Assembly (NCBI GenBank): GCA_033557465.1
Contig: CM066043.1
Location: 114,434,778 to 114,498,777 of the forward strand
Source: Ichthyophis bannanicus
Taxonomy: Eukaryota > Chordata > Amphibia > Gymnophiona > Ichthyophiidae
Length of the DNA stretch: 64,000 bases
Reading direction: 5' to 3'
Below, piece by piece: positions 1 to 9,871 of this stretch. The position numbers and the translations under genes are program-made. The notes below the pieces were generated by a model. It ran no database searches. It worked only from the letters and a program-made list of their open reading frames with translations, and was not told where the DNA came from. Positions within the stretch are counted from its first letter, which is position 1. Every line of letters starts with the position of its first letter.

Positions 1-1178
1 CTGGCCTAATGTCTGTTTGCTATTGTGTTATGGATGTGTACAGAGCTGCATTGACTGCCCGGTGGTGGTGTCTGCCCCTCAGCAGGACTAGGGTTAATGT
101 TCCCCTCCACTGCCACCTTTGCAGGGAGGTAGAATGTGCATCTTTTGATAGGTGACCCTGTTTGATGCCCTGGGGGAGGTGGGTGGTGGTGCATGGGGCT
201 ACACCTGCCTGAAACAGACAGAAATGTCCAAGGTGGTCCTGCAGAAAATACCTATCTCACACAGTAACACTGCTTTGGACCCGCACCATGGACGTTGCTG
301 TGGACCTAGTGCTGGATGCCCCACCGCAACCTCAGGGTGAGCACAGTACCCGCACAATGTGACGGTGTCCAACTACTCTGTGCCAGTACAACACATGGTA
401 AGTACCTCCTATCATGCCAAGATGCGTGGGGGTGCACATGGTCAGTTCCCTCTACCAGGCCCAGCTGCTGTGGGGGTGCATTCCACATGGTGTGTATGTG
501 TGGAACAGCTGATTTGCATGTGCAGTGCATCATGGGTGTGACTGTCACATTCCAACCCTCTGTAACCACATTACGAGCTCACAGCCTCTGATAAACTCTG
601 GCGCATCACACGTTCATCTGGTAGCATAATGCATAGGTGCAAGACACCCTACAGAGTCTGTAACATATGAAATGCCCACACTGGTAAAACCCACACGTAC
701 CCATGCACGATTGCTACGCGCGCAGGTACGCACGTAGCTACGCACGTACAAACGTACGCGGCTAGGCTCCCATACGCAATGTAACGAAAAATAAAGCCTC
801 CTCATTCCCCCTGTAATTTACAGGCTAATGCCTGGGACAGCCGTCTACGTTACACACACTGGGCACTCGAACCCATGCTGCCTGTATCAGCGGTCAATAC
901 TGTAACCAGTGTGCTACAGCTCTGTGTTAGTGCTCTGTGTCTGTACATCTTCCTACGAGTTACGCCCCCAGCAACGCACGTGGCTACGCCCCCAGCAACG
1001 CACGTGGCCTGCGCAGCAAAGGCAGTTGGAAGAAATGGCATCCATGTCAAGGAAGCCTGCCTTCCAGTCAGAGGGACATCTACCTCCTCACAGAGCTCTT
1101 CTGCCCTCCGCCAGCAGAGGCTCTTCCCGGGCTCATCCAGGAGGCAGAACCTGGGAAGGGTCAGGAGGGCTGGGAAGC
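1..1178. repeat. Non-coding Harbinger-family module with CpG-rich stretch
   Basis: No coding gene is seen. The stretch around 370-545 (CTACTCTGTGCCAGTA, then GTGCAGTGCATCATGGG) recurs in the Harbinger derivative near 47935-48060 and in shorter form near 18960-19000 and 20490-20510. Positions 707-770 are a CpG-rich run of repeated CTACGCACG and CTACGCGCG words like those at 11850-11885. Short ORFs here are chance. Confidence 0.6.
866..930 (-). repeat. tRNA-like module (box A / box B)
   Basis: Read on the minus strand, a box A-like GTAGCACACTGGTTACAG is followed about 25 bases later by a box B-like GGGTTCGAGTGCCC. The same module recurs at 21112-21196 and 21716-21803. It lacks an aminoacyl stem that I can fold and is part of the transposon, so I call it a tRNA-derived repeat and not a tRNA gene. 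Confidence 0.6.
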
Positions 1179-1186
1179 GCCTAGCC

Positions 1187-1740
1187 CAGGGGTGGGCACC
1201 TCCGGTCCTGGAGGGCCGCAGACCAGTCAGGTTTTCGGGATATCCCTAATGAACATGCAGGAGTATATATGCATTAGAGATATCCTGCCAACCTGACTGG
1301 TTTGTGGCCCTCCAGGGCTGGATTTGGAGACCCCATGCCTTACACCTCTGTCATTTAAGATCGTGAGTGGGTAAGGTACAGATGTCCTAGACATCGAAAG
1401 GGTATATAGAATGTGTCACATTCCTCCTCGATTCTCACCACCACCAAAAAAGTTGTCTAATAGACAATTTTTGGTGGTGGTGAGAAGTGAGGAGGACTGT
1501 GACAAATTCTATCTAACCTTTTTGATGTCTTGGACATCTGCACCTTGTCCACTCACAATCTTAAATGACAGAGGTGGTAAGGCAGTGGGGTCTCCATATC
1601 CAGCCATGGCAGGGCCGGCAAACCAGTCAGGTTGGCAGGATATCTCTAATGCATATATATCTTCATTGCATATTCATTAGAGATATCTCCGAAAACCTGA
1701 TGGTCTGTGGCCCTCCAGGACCAGGGTTTGCCCACCCCTG
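1187..1740. mobile_element. hAT foldback element, copy 1
   Basis: This is a long imperfect palindrome starting CAGGGGTGGGCACC and ending TTTGCCCACCCCTG, with its centre at a perfect hairpin near 1430-1480 (CTCACCACCACC ... GGTGGTGGTGAG). Flanks GCCTAGCC (1179-1186) and GCCTAGGC (1741-1748) match at 7 of 8 bases, the hAT target-duplication length. No transposase is encoded, so it is non-autonomous. Confidence 0.88.
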
Positions 1741-1748
1741 GCCTAGGC

Positions 1749-2161
1749 CCATAGGTTTAACAGGAGCGCAGCACTACCCACTGATGGTAAGTGCATGGGG
1801 ACAAGTACCCCAAATGATGAGACAAAACAAAACACACCCAGTAACCTCAGCACAAAATACACACATGCACTGACAGGGAATAGCAGGTGCTGACACATCC
1901 TTGCGGCTAGCAAAGTCTGCCACACACCCCAGAAAAAGACACCCCTGCCCCAAGGGGGTTAGCTGCAAAACCATGGCAGAGGTTCACCACAGATCACAGA
2001 GGTGTGTGTGGTATAGGGTGCCTTTTGCAGTGGCAGGGGATGTCCCCCATCCACAAGGACACCCCAGTTCCTCAGCCTCTCAGGCCAACAGGAATGGAAG
2101 GGGGTCTGCACCATGTCTCTTTTAACCTACACATTTGCAAAGTACATCCGCCGGAATGCTG
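1749..2161. other. Spacer, no gene seen
   Basis: Mixed-composition sequence between the hAT foldback and the satellite array. It shows no conserved coding frame and no repeat that I recognise. Confidence 0.5.
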
Positions 2162-3435
2162 CAAGCCCCAAATGAGGGCATCTCCCCTCCACCCTGCCCA
2201 CTGTCTGCTGGTGCCCTGTGTGATCACAAAACACAAACCTCAGCTCCAAGCAGATATAGGGCCCCACATGAGGGCATATCCCCTCAACCCTGCCCACTGT
2301 CTGCTGGTGCCCTGTGGTGATCAAAAAAACACAAATCATCAAGCTCCAAGCAGATGATAGGCCCCACATGAGGGCATCTCCCCTCCACCCTGCCCACTGT
2401 CTGCTGGTGGCCCTGTGTGATCACAAAACACAAACCTCAGCTCCAAGCAGATATAGGCCCCACATGGGGCATCGTCCCCTCCACACCCTGCCCACTGTCT
2501 GCTGGTGCCCTGTGTGATCACAAAACACAAAACCTCAGCTCCAAGCAGATATAGGCCCCACATGAGGGCATCTCCCCTCCACCCTGCCCACTGTCTGCTG
2601 GTGCCCTGTGTGATCACAAAACAGCAAACGCAGCAACAAGCAGATAAAGGCCCCACATGAGGGCATTTCCCTTCCACCCTGCCCACTGTCTGCTGGTGCC
2701 ATCTGTGATCACAAAACACAAACCTCAGCTCCAAGCAGATATAGGCCCCACATGAGGGCATCTCCCCTCCACCCTGCCCACTTTTCTGCTGGTGCCTTCT
2801 GTGATCACAAAACACAAACCTCAGCTCCAAGCAGATTATAGGCCCCACCATGAGGGCATCTCCCCTCCACCCTGCCCACTGTCTGCTGGTGCCTTGTGTG
2901 ATCACAAAACACAAACCTCAGCTCCAAGCAGATATAGGCCCACATGAGGGCATCTCCCCTCCACCCTGCCCACTGTCTGCTGGTGCCCTGTGTGATCACA
3001 AAACACAAACCTCAGCTCCAAGCAGATATAGGCCCCACATGAGGGTATCTCCCCTCCACCCTGCCCACTGTCTGCTGGTGCCTTGTGTGATCACAAAACA
3101 CAAACCTCAGCTCCAAGCAGATATAGGCCCCACATGAGGGCATCTCCCATCCACCCTGCCCACTGTCTGCTGGTGCCAAGTGTGATCACAAAACACAAAC
3201 CTCAGCTCCAAGCAGATATAGGCCCCACATGAGGGGATTTCCCCTCCACCCTGCCCACTGTCTGCTGGTGCCTTCTGTGATCACAAAACACAAAACCTCA
3301 GCTCCAAGCAGATATAGGCCCCACCTGAGGGCATCTCCCCTCCACCCTGCCCACTGTCTGCTGGTGCCTTCTGTGATCACAAAACACAAACCACAGCTCC
3401 AAGCAGATATAGGCCCCATATGAAGGCATCTCCCT
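2162..3435. repeat. 95-bp satellite array, left part (about 13 units)
   Basis: Tandem units of about 95-96 bp run head to tail. Each contains CCCACTGTCTGCTGGTGCC, the palindromic word TGTGATCACA and CTCCAAGCAGATATAGG. Units differ by single-base changes and small indels. Long minus-strand ORFs through the array are by-products of a period near a multiple of three. The array continues at 6206 after an insertion. Confidence 0.95.
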
Positions 3436-3639
3436 TAGGGTTGCCAACTGTCCGGTTTTCAGCCGGCCTGGCCGGTTTTTCCATGGCCAGGCCGGCTTGC
3501 CGGCGCAGAGGCAAAACCGGCCCTTGAAAAGCTGGTTTTTTTTGCTCGGGCCGCAAGATCGGGAGCGGCCAGAGCAAAAAAAACGGCTTTTCTCCCAACC
3601 CGGAGGGCTTCAGAGGGAGCCGGGGAAGCCCGCGCGAGG

Positions 3640-3835
3640 CCCCGGCTCGCTCTGAACAGCCGCCAGCGTGAAGAGCCTTTACCTTCACGCTGGCGGCTGT
3701 TCCTGTGAAGCCGCGATTGGTGGGAAAGGTTAAAGGCAATGCCCGTTAACCTTTCCCAGCATTCGCGGCTTAACAGGAACAGCCGCCAGCGTGAAGGAAA
3801 AGGCTCTTATCGCTGGCGGCTGTTCAGAGGGAGCC
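3640..3835. repeat. GC-rich imperfect palindrome
   Basis: GAACAGCCGCCAGCGTGAAG and its reverse complement alternate around a centre near 3742, with inner arms GGGAAAGGTTAA and GTTAACCTTTCCC. A nested smaller hairpin (3655-3702) forms the left arm. It could fold into a cruciform. Confidence 0.85.
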
Positions 3836-3889
3836 CGGGCCGTGCGCGGGCTTCCCCGGCGCCCTCTAAAGCCTCAGACAGCCGCGGTT

Positions 3890-4975
3890 TTGGGGGGAGG
3901 AGGCCAAGGACTGCCTGGGCTGTGATGGGGGGAGGGGGACTTTGGACTGGAAAAGGGCTAGGAGGGGGGAATTTGACTGAAAAGGGGTTTTTATGGGGGG
4001 GGGGAGCCTGGACCGGAAAAGGGCTATGGGGGGGGGGACTTGGACTGTACAGAAATGGGCTGTGATGGGAGGGGACCTGGACTGTAAAAGGGCTATGGGG
4101 GGGGGGACATGGACTGGAAATGGGTTTTGATGGGGAGGGGGACCTGGACTGGAAAAGGGCTAGAGGGGGGGACATGGACTGGAAATGGGTTGTGATGGGG
4201 AGGGGGACCTGGACTGGAAAAGGGCTATGGGGGGGGGGGAACTTGGACTGGAAGAGGGCTATGGGGGGGGGAACGTGGAATGGAAATGTTCTATGGCGGA
4301 GGGAGGGGGAACTTGGACTGGAAATAGTATTTGATTAGTGGTACTAGGACTGGAAAAGGGTTGTTAAGGGGGGGCATGGACTGGAAAAGGGCTATGGGGC
4401 ATTGGACTGGAAAGAAATGGGCTGTGATGGGGAGGGGGACCTGGACTGTAAAAGGGCTATGGGGGGGAGGGGACATGGAATGGAAATGGGTTTTGATGGG
4501 GAGGGGGACCTGGCCTTGAAAAGGGCTATGGGGGGGGGACATGGACTGGAAATGGGTTGTGATGGGGAGGGGGATCTGGACTGGAAAAGGGCTATGGGGG
4601 GGGGGGAACTTGGACTGGAACTGGGCTAGGGTGGAGGGAGGGGAACTTGGACTGGAAATAGGCTGTGATTAGGGGGGCTAGGACTGCAAATGGACTGTGA
4701 TGGTGGGGGGGGGGTAGGACTGCAAATGGGCTGTGATGGTGCGGGGGGACTCCGACTGCAAATGGGATGTGATGGGGGGGGCCTAGGACTGGAAATAGGC
4801 TGTGATGGGGGCTTGGACTGGAAATGGGCTGTGATGGGGGGGGCTAGGACTGGAAATGATCTGTGATGTGAGGGCTAGCACTGGAAATGGGCTGATGAAG
4901 AGCTGGAATAGGACTGGAAATGGGCTGATGTGGGCATGGGAGAATGGGATTAGAAGGGAGTGGATGCTGGGTGGG
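3890..4975. repeat. G-rich minisatellite with G-tracts
   Basis: Units of roughly 30-60 bp are built from GGACTGGAAAAGGGCTATGG, GATGGGGAGGGGGACCT and runs of 7-11 G. Tracts are dense enough for G-quadruplex formation on the plus strand. ORFs on either strand here are repeat artefacts. Confidence 0.92.
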
Positions 4976-4982
4976 TCTAGAA

Positions 4983-5525
4983 CAGGGGTGGGCACCTCCG
5001 GTCTGGAGGGCCGCAGACCAGTCAGGTTTTCGGGATATCCCTATGAACATGCATAAGATATATATGCATTAGAGAATATCCTGCCAACCTGACTGGTTTG
5101 TGGCCCTCCAGGCTGGATTTGGAGACCCCTGCCTTACACCTCTGTCATTTAGATCGTGAATGGGCAAGGTACAGATGTCCTAGACATCGAAAAGGGTATA
5201 TAGAATGTGTCACATTCCGCCTCAATTCTCACCACCACCAAAAAGTTGTCTAATAGACAATTTTTTGGTGGTGGTGAGAAGTGAGGAGGACTGTGACAAA
5301 TTCTATCTAACCTTTTTGATGTCTTGGACATCTGCACCTTGTCCACTCACAATCTTAAATGACAGAGGTGTAAGGCAGGGGTCTCCAGATCCATCCCTAG
5401 AGGGCCACCAACCAGTCAGGTTGGCAGGATATCTCTAATGCATATATATCTCATGCATGTTCATTAGGGATATCCCGAAACCTGACTGGTCTGCGGCCCT
5501 CGAGGACCATGTTTGCCCACCCCTG
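4983..5525. mobile_element. hAT foldback element, copy 2
   Basis: Same family as 1187-1740: CAGGGGTGGGCACC start, GCCCACCCCTG end and the same central hairpin. Flanks GTCTAGAA (4975-4982) and GTATAGAA (5526-5533) match at 7 of 8. It lies inside the 3436-6205 insertion. Confidence 0.88.
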
Positions 5526-5533
5526 GTATAGAA

Positions 5534-6190
5534 CTATAAGGTAACTGATTTTGGGGGAGGACTAGAATAGATGGGGAATGAGTGGAGAGGGGAAAAATAT
5601 TTTGTGTGGAAGAAAAGTCTATGATGGGCTGGGTATTGGGAGAGTGAGGGGCTTGAGAATGGAAGGGTGAAATTTAAATGGATGATAAAGGAATAAGGAA
5701 AGAATTGGGGGAAAGAGCAAAAGGGAAACAATCAGTATGTTAAAGCAGAAATAGAGAGAGAATGGAAAACATCCTAAAAGAGAAGAAAGGACAAATGGAT
5801 AGCTCGCAGAAGACACGAAGAAACCAGAAGAAAGTGACTGGAGCAATTGCAACTGAAAAAATAAAACGCCCAAACAGAAGGTAGAAAAATACTTTTATTT
5901 GAATTTATTAGCTGGAATATGTTTGGTCTGGGAAGTGTGTATTGATAACATCTTTGCGTTTTTGTTTAGTGCAAGAGGAAATTACTTTATAGTTTTATTT
6001 CTCCAGTGTTGTACATTTCATGTTTGGATTTTGGGGTTCCCAGTTTAATTATTATCTGACCAAGGAAGTTAGCCTACACGTATCCTCGGTAATTTTTGTG
6101 GGTGGGGCTGGGGGCGGGGCAGGGGTGGGACTAGGGGGGGAGAATGGGTGTAGCATGGCGAGCCACAGGTGTCGGGTTTTTCTCGGTGAA
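5534..6190. other. A/G-rich internal sequence of the insertion, no gene seen
   Basis: Purine-rich DNA on the plus strand, changing to T-rich DNA after 5880. It carries no coding frame that I can support. Confidence 0.5.
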
Positions 6191-6205
6191 AAAGTTGGTA
6201 ACCCT

Positions 6206-6840
6206 ATCTCCCCTCCACCCTGCCCACTGTCTGCTGGTGCCTTGTGTGATCACAAAACACAAACCTCAGCTCCAAGCAGATATAGGCCCCACATGAGGGC
6301 ATCTCCCTTCCACCCTGCCCACTGTCTGCTGGTGCCCTGTGTGATCACAAAACACAAACCTCAGCTCCAAGCAGATATAGGCCCCACATGAGGGCATCTC
6401 CCCTCCACCCTGCCCACTGTCTGCTGGTGCCTTCTGTGATCACAAACACAAACCTCAGCTCCAAGCAGATATAGGCCCCACATGAGGGCATCTCCCCTCC
6501 ACCCTGCCCACTGTCTGCTGGTGCCTTGTGTGATCACAAAACACAAACCTCAGCTCCAAGCAGATATAGGCCCCACATGAGGGCATCTCCCCTCCACCCT
6601 GCCCACTGTCTGCTGGTGCCCTGTGTGATCACAAAACACAAACCTCAGCTCCAAGCAGATATAGGCCCCACATGAGGGCATCTCCCCTCCACCCTGCCCA
6701 CTGTCTGCTGGTGCCTTGTGTGATCACAAAACAGAAACCTCAGCTCCAAAGCAGATATAGGCCCCACATGAGGGCATCTCCCCTCCACCCTGCCCACTGT
6801 CTGCTGGTGCCTTGTGTGATCACCAGAGGGCAAACCTCAG
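6206..6840. repeat. 95-bp satellite array, right part (about 7 units)
   Basis: Same unit as 2162-3435, continuing the interrupted array. The last unit decays after GTGATCACCAGAGG near 6830. Confidence 0.95.
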
Positions 6841-7263
6841 CTCCTGGGATGCAGGCCCCAAAAGGGGTCCCTTGCAGCAACCCGGTGCCCTTGGAAAAAG
6901 GCCCTGTATGGGATCACAGAACAGAAACCGCAGGCTAAGGGGATTTCAGCGAGCACTGTAGGTGACAACCTCACACCCCAACAGTGGCTGATTGGCACAT
7001 GCAGATGTGTGTAGGTGGCAACCAAAGCTGTGATGTGTCATGTACGTGGGGCGCACATACAGGGCACATGGTGCACCGACCTGGGTGGCGTGTGTGTGTG
7101 GCCCACACATGGGGCTGTCACACGTGAACGCAAGAGGGCATGAGTGCCTCACCCAATAGGGGCAGGCGCTTGTTGTATGAAGTGAGAGTGTTAGATGCAG
7201 AGGCAGGGAACCCGCACGTGTCCCCACGGTAGCAAAGGGCAATGTTCGGTGTCACCCATACAG
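6841..7263. other. Harbinger interior, no gene seen
   Basis: GT/CA-rich sequence with no supported frame. If the plus-strand Myb-like gene that follows once had an upstream SANT exon, it should have lain here or where the satellite is now. I see none. The CACCCATACAG at its end is a plausible splice acceptor. Confidence 0.45.
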
Positions 7264-8213
7264 GTGGAGGACCTCAGAAAGAAGGCAAGGGGCTGAGGGC
7301 CAAGTACCCCAGGTTCGTTGCCAGGGTGCAGCGCGAGAGGATGGCACAGCAGAATGGTGAGTACCGGGACATGGCCTTGTAGGGGAATGAGTGGTGGAAC
7401 CACAGGTCCACAGTGACATGGGAAAAGGATGTTCCCCCAAGGGATGACATGTGTTATCTCTCCCACAGCTGATGCACGTGCAGCCAACGAGGAGGAGGGT
7501 CCGGAGGAGCAGGCAGACGTTGTGGGCCTGGAGGAAGACCACAAACACAGCGATGATGAGGACGGCGGACAAGAGAGGGATGCAGAGGATGTGCTCGCAT
7601 CACCACGCCCCGACGAGGGACCGGAGGGGGATGAGGATGGGGGCCAGATGGGAGGGGATGTGGGGGATGCAGCAGAAATGGGGAATGATGTTGTGGAGGT
7701 TGGGGAGCAGGATAAGGAGGGGGGGGAGATGTGAGTGTAAGGGGAGGGGAAAGGGAGGAGGTGGGTGGCAGGGAGAGGGATGGGGAGGCGGGGGGGAGGG
7801 GATGGGGTTGTGGGGAGGATGTTGGAGGCAGGGGGGGAGGGAGGGGATGTACAGCGGAGGGGGTGGGGTGGGGGCCGGTCCACAATGGCACGCTCCGCCA
7901 CAGGGCACTGGGGGCACCAGCCACCTGCCCCATGAGCAGGGCGCGGCAGGCCCTCTGGACGTGTGCCTGCCACACATGGCCGCAGGCAGGTCTGCTGTCC
8001 ATGCAGCCACACAGACACGGGGGGATGTGTGTCTGTGCGGCTGCATGTGCGGTCTGTGCCTTGCTGCGGCTGTGCGTGCCCAGGCACAGGCCCAGAGGCA
8101 GGTGCTGGTGACCCTGTCCATGGTGGCTGAATGTCTGCGTGAGCGGGATGACCGCCCTGCCCGTGCCGCAGACGGTCAGACACCATCCAACAGGGGTCCC
8201 CAGGGTGTGTAAT
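7264..8213 (+). pseudogene. Decayed Myb/SANT-like Harbinger protein, plus-strand copy
   Basis: Three exon-like blocks mirror the intact minus-strand gene at 9872-11724. Block 1 (7264-7356) reads VEDLRKKAR, then, after a one-base frameshift, LRAKYPRFVARVQRERMAQ. It ends at a GTGAGT donor and resembles the VENLRKRYCDIK part of the intact gene. Block 2 (7469-7730) follows TCTCCCACAG, joins in phase and is strongly acidic (many D, E and G), ending at GTGAGT. Block 3, within about 7902-8213, ends with a helix-like run (QAQRQVLVTLSMVAECLRER) and a stop. Its acceptor is not certain. The first DNA-binding exon is missing. In Harbinger elements the Myb-like protein helps the transposase enter the nucleus and bind DNA; this copy should be inactive. 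Confidence 0.6.
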
Positions 8214-9871
8214 GTGTGGTGACACATGGCACACCCACCCTGTGACGGACCGTGCCATTGAATGTCCACCACATTGGCCACAGGGATGGGGGCGGACAAT
8301 GCAATATGCAGTGGCATGCGTGGTTGGCCAGGCCGGTCATCAACTGCCAGCATGGGCCATGATAGCCGGCTGTCACGTGGCTGTAACAATGTAAATAATG
8401 TAATATGTTTTACACACATACATTATAACTGTTGGATATAATCATATGTACCTGGTGGTCAGATGTCCCTCATTGCCTGGTGACAGTGGTGTGCGAGTGA
8501 TGGGTGTGGCAGTGGGCACTATTGGAGCCAAGGGTGGATGTCGAACAGGTAAGGTATGTGGCGTGGGCACCCCCCACAGACATGTCACAGCTACGTTGCT
8601 GTGTGGGTGGCCCACCAAGAGGGGTGGGGACTGGCGTGCATGACTGACATGCAACAGCATGTGCGTTGGTAGGTGCGTGGCAGACAGCACAGAGTGACAA
8701 TGGGACATAGTGGATGGCCTGTGTATCCTTTCCAGCCTTGTCCCATATTGGTGGCCTGTGGTGGCAAGAGAAGGGCGGCTGAGGTGTATACATACCGGTG
8801 GGGTTAGGGGGGAAACACAGAGGGTGCACCACAGGGGTTCCTGTAGCTGGCGCCTGAGGGGGGAGGGGAAGGTGAGCGGTATGGCGAGGTGTGACTGTAG
8901 TGCCTGGCAAATGTTGTCGGTGTGGAAAGCACGTGTACCAGCATGCAGGGTGGTAATGGGGAACGGTACAGGATGGGTCAATTATCTGCTGTGGGACGTA
9001 GGACCACACTGCCGTATGTTGGTACGGGTGTACTGACTGTGCACAGGGGGTGCAAGAGCATATCGTCAGTGGAGTGCATTGGTCCAGTGTTGGTACCACC
9101 CATAGGGGTGTAGTGGTCAGGGCGTGGCCACAGTAGAGGGTAGGGACAGGGCCCTAGCGGGATAATGCCCAGGAGGGTGGCACAGTGTTGCGTGACTGTG
9201 GCTGGTGAGGGGCGCAATGCGGATGGTGCGACCGATGACAGTTGCTGGATGTAGCTCCAGGGGAACAATGTGTTAGTAGGATGTGCCATGATGGGGGCCC
9301 ACGGGGTGTAGGTGTATATGGAGGCCACTGGTGCACAGGGGACGGGTAGCCATTACAGGGGGGGATGATCCTAGGGTGGTGACAGATGCAAGGCTGTGCT
9401 CAGGGGGCCACAGTGGTAATGTGTGACGTGTGTGACTGGTTGGATGTCTGCGGAAGCTTGTAAACCTGAGTACATCACATGTACCGTGTACATACTGTGT
9501 TTGATGAGCACGCTGTGAGCAGCAAATGTGGCTCCCCATGCAGGACATACAGTGCACCCACACCGGCACAGAGACCAATGGTGGCTGAGGACTCAATAGG
9601 GTATTGGCCCATGGGGTCCCTGGGCACTCACGGCACATTGCACGCCACCACGACATGGCATTGATAGGCCAGCATTGCAGCCTCTGTGATTGGCAGCATA
9701 CCCATGGTGGACATGGCTGTAGGGTTTGGGGACAGTGGTGAATGACATCTTGGGGTTCGCGTCGTCACCTTCCCACGGGGCTGGGGGTGGGGTGGGGTGG
9801 GGTTGTGATTGTCATGCAAACAATTGAGACAGGAAGCACATGTCACCATCATTGGCCAGCTGTGTGGCCCT
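8214..9871. other. Harbinger interior between the two Myb-like genes, no gene seen
   Basis: G- and T-rich on the plus strand. Several long minus-strand ORFs (8442-9328) are stop-poor because of composition. They show no domain and no low-complexity pattern shared with the nearby proteins, so I leave them out. Confidence 0.5.

Larger units (their letters stand above)
3436..6205. mobile_element. hAT-like composite insertion splitting the satellite
   Basis: The ends TAGGGTTGCCAACT and AGTTGGTAACCCT are inverted, and the flanks ATCTCCCT (3428-3435) and ATCTCCCC (6206-6213) match at 7 of 8 bases. The 95-bp satellite resumes in phase after it. It contains a GC-rich palindrome, a G-rich minisatellite and a second foldback hAT. 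There is no transposase. The superfamily call rests on the 8-bp duplication and the short inverted ends. Confidence 0.75.

Noticed and set aside
2339..2914. 191-codon minus-strand ORF with repeated GTSRQWAGW words
   Set aside because: Direct product of the 95-bp satellite period; not a protein repeat family.
2162..6840. Regular repeats that might suggest a CRISPR-like array
   Set aside because: Units are tandem without unique spacers, and the window is eukaryotic.
7191..8258. 355-codon minus-strand ORF and overlapping 321-codon ORF, proline-rich
   Set aside because: They are the antisense of the acidic Myb-like pseudogene exons and a G-rich tract; composition explains the lack of stops.
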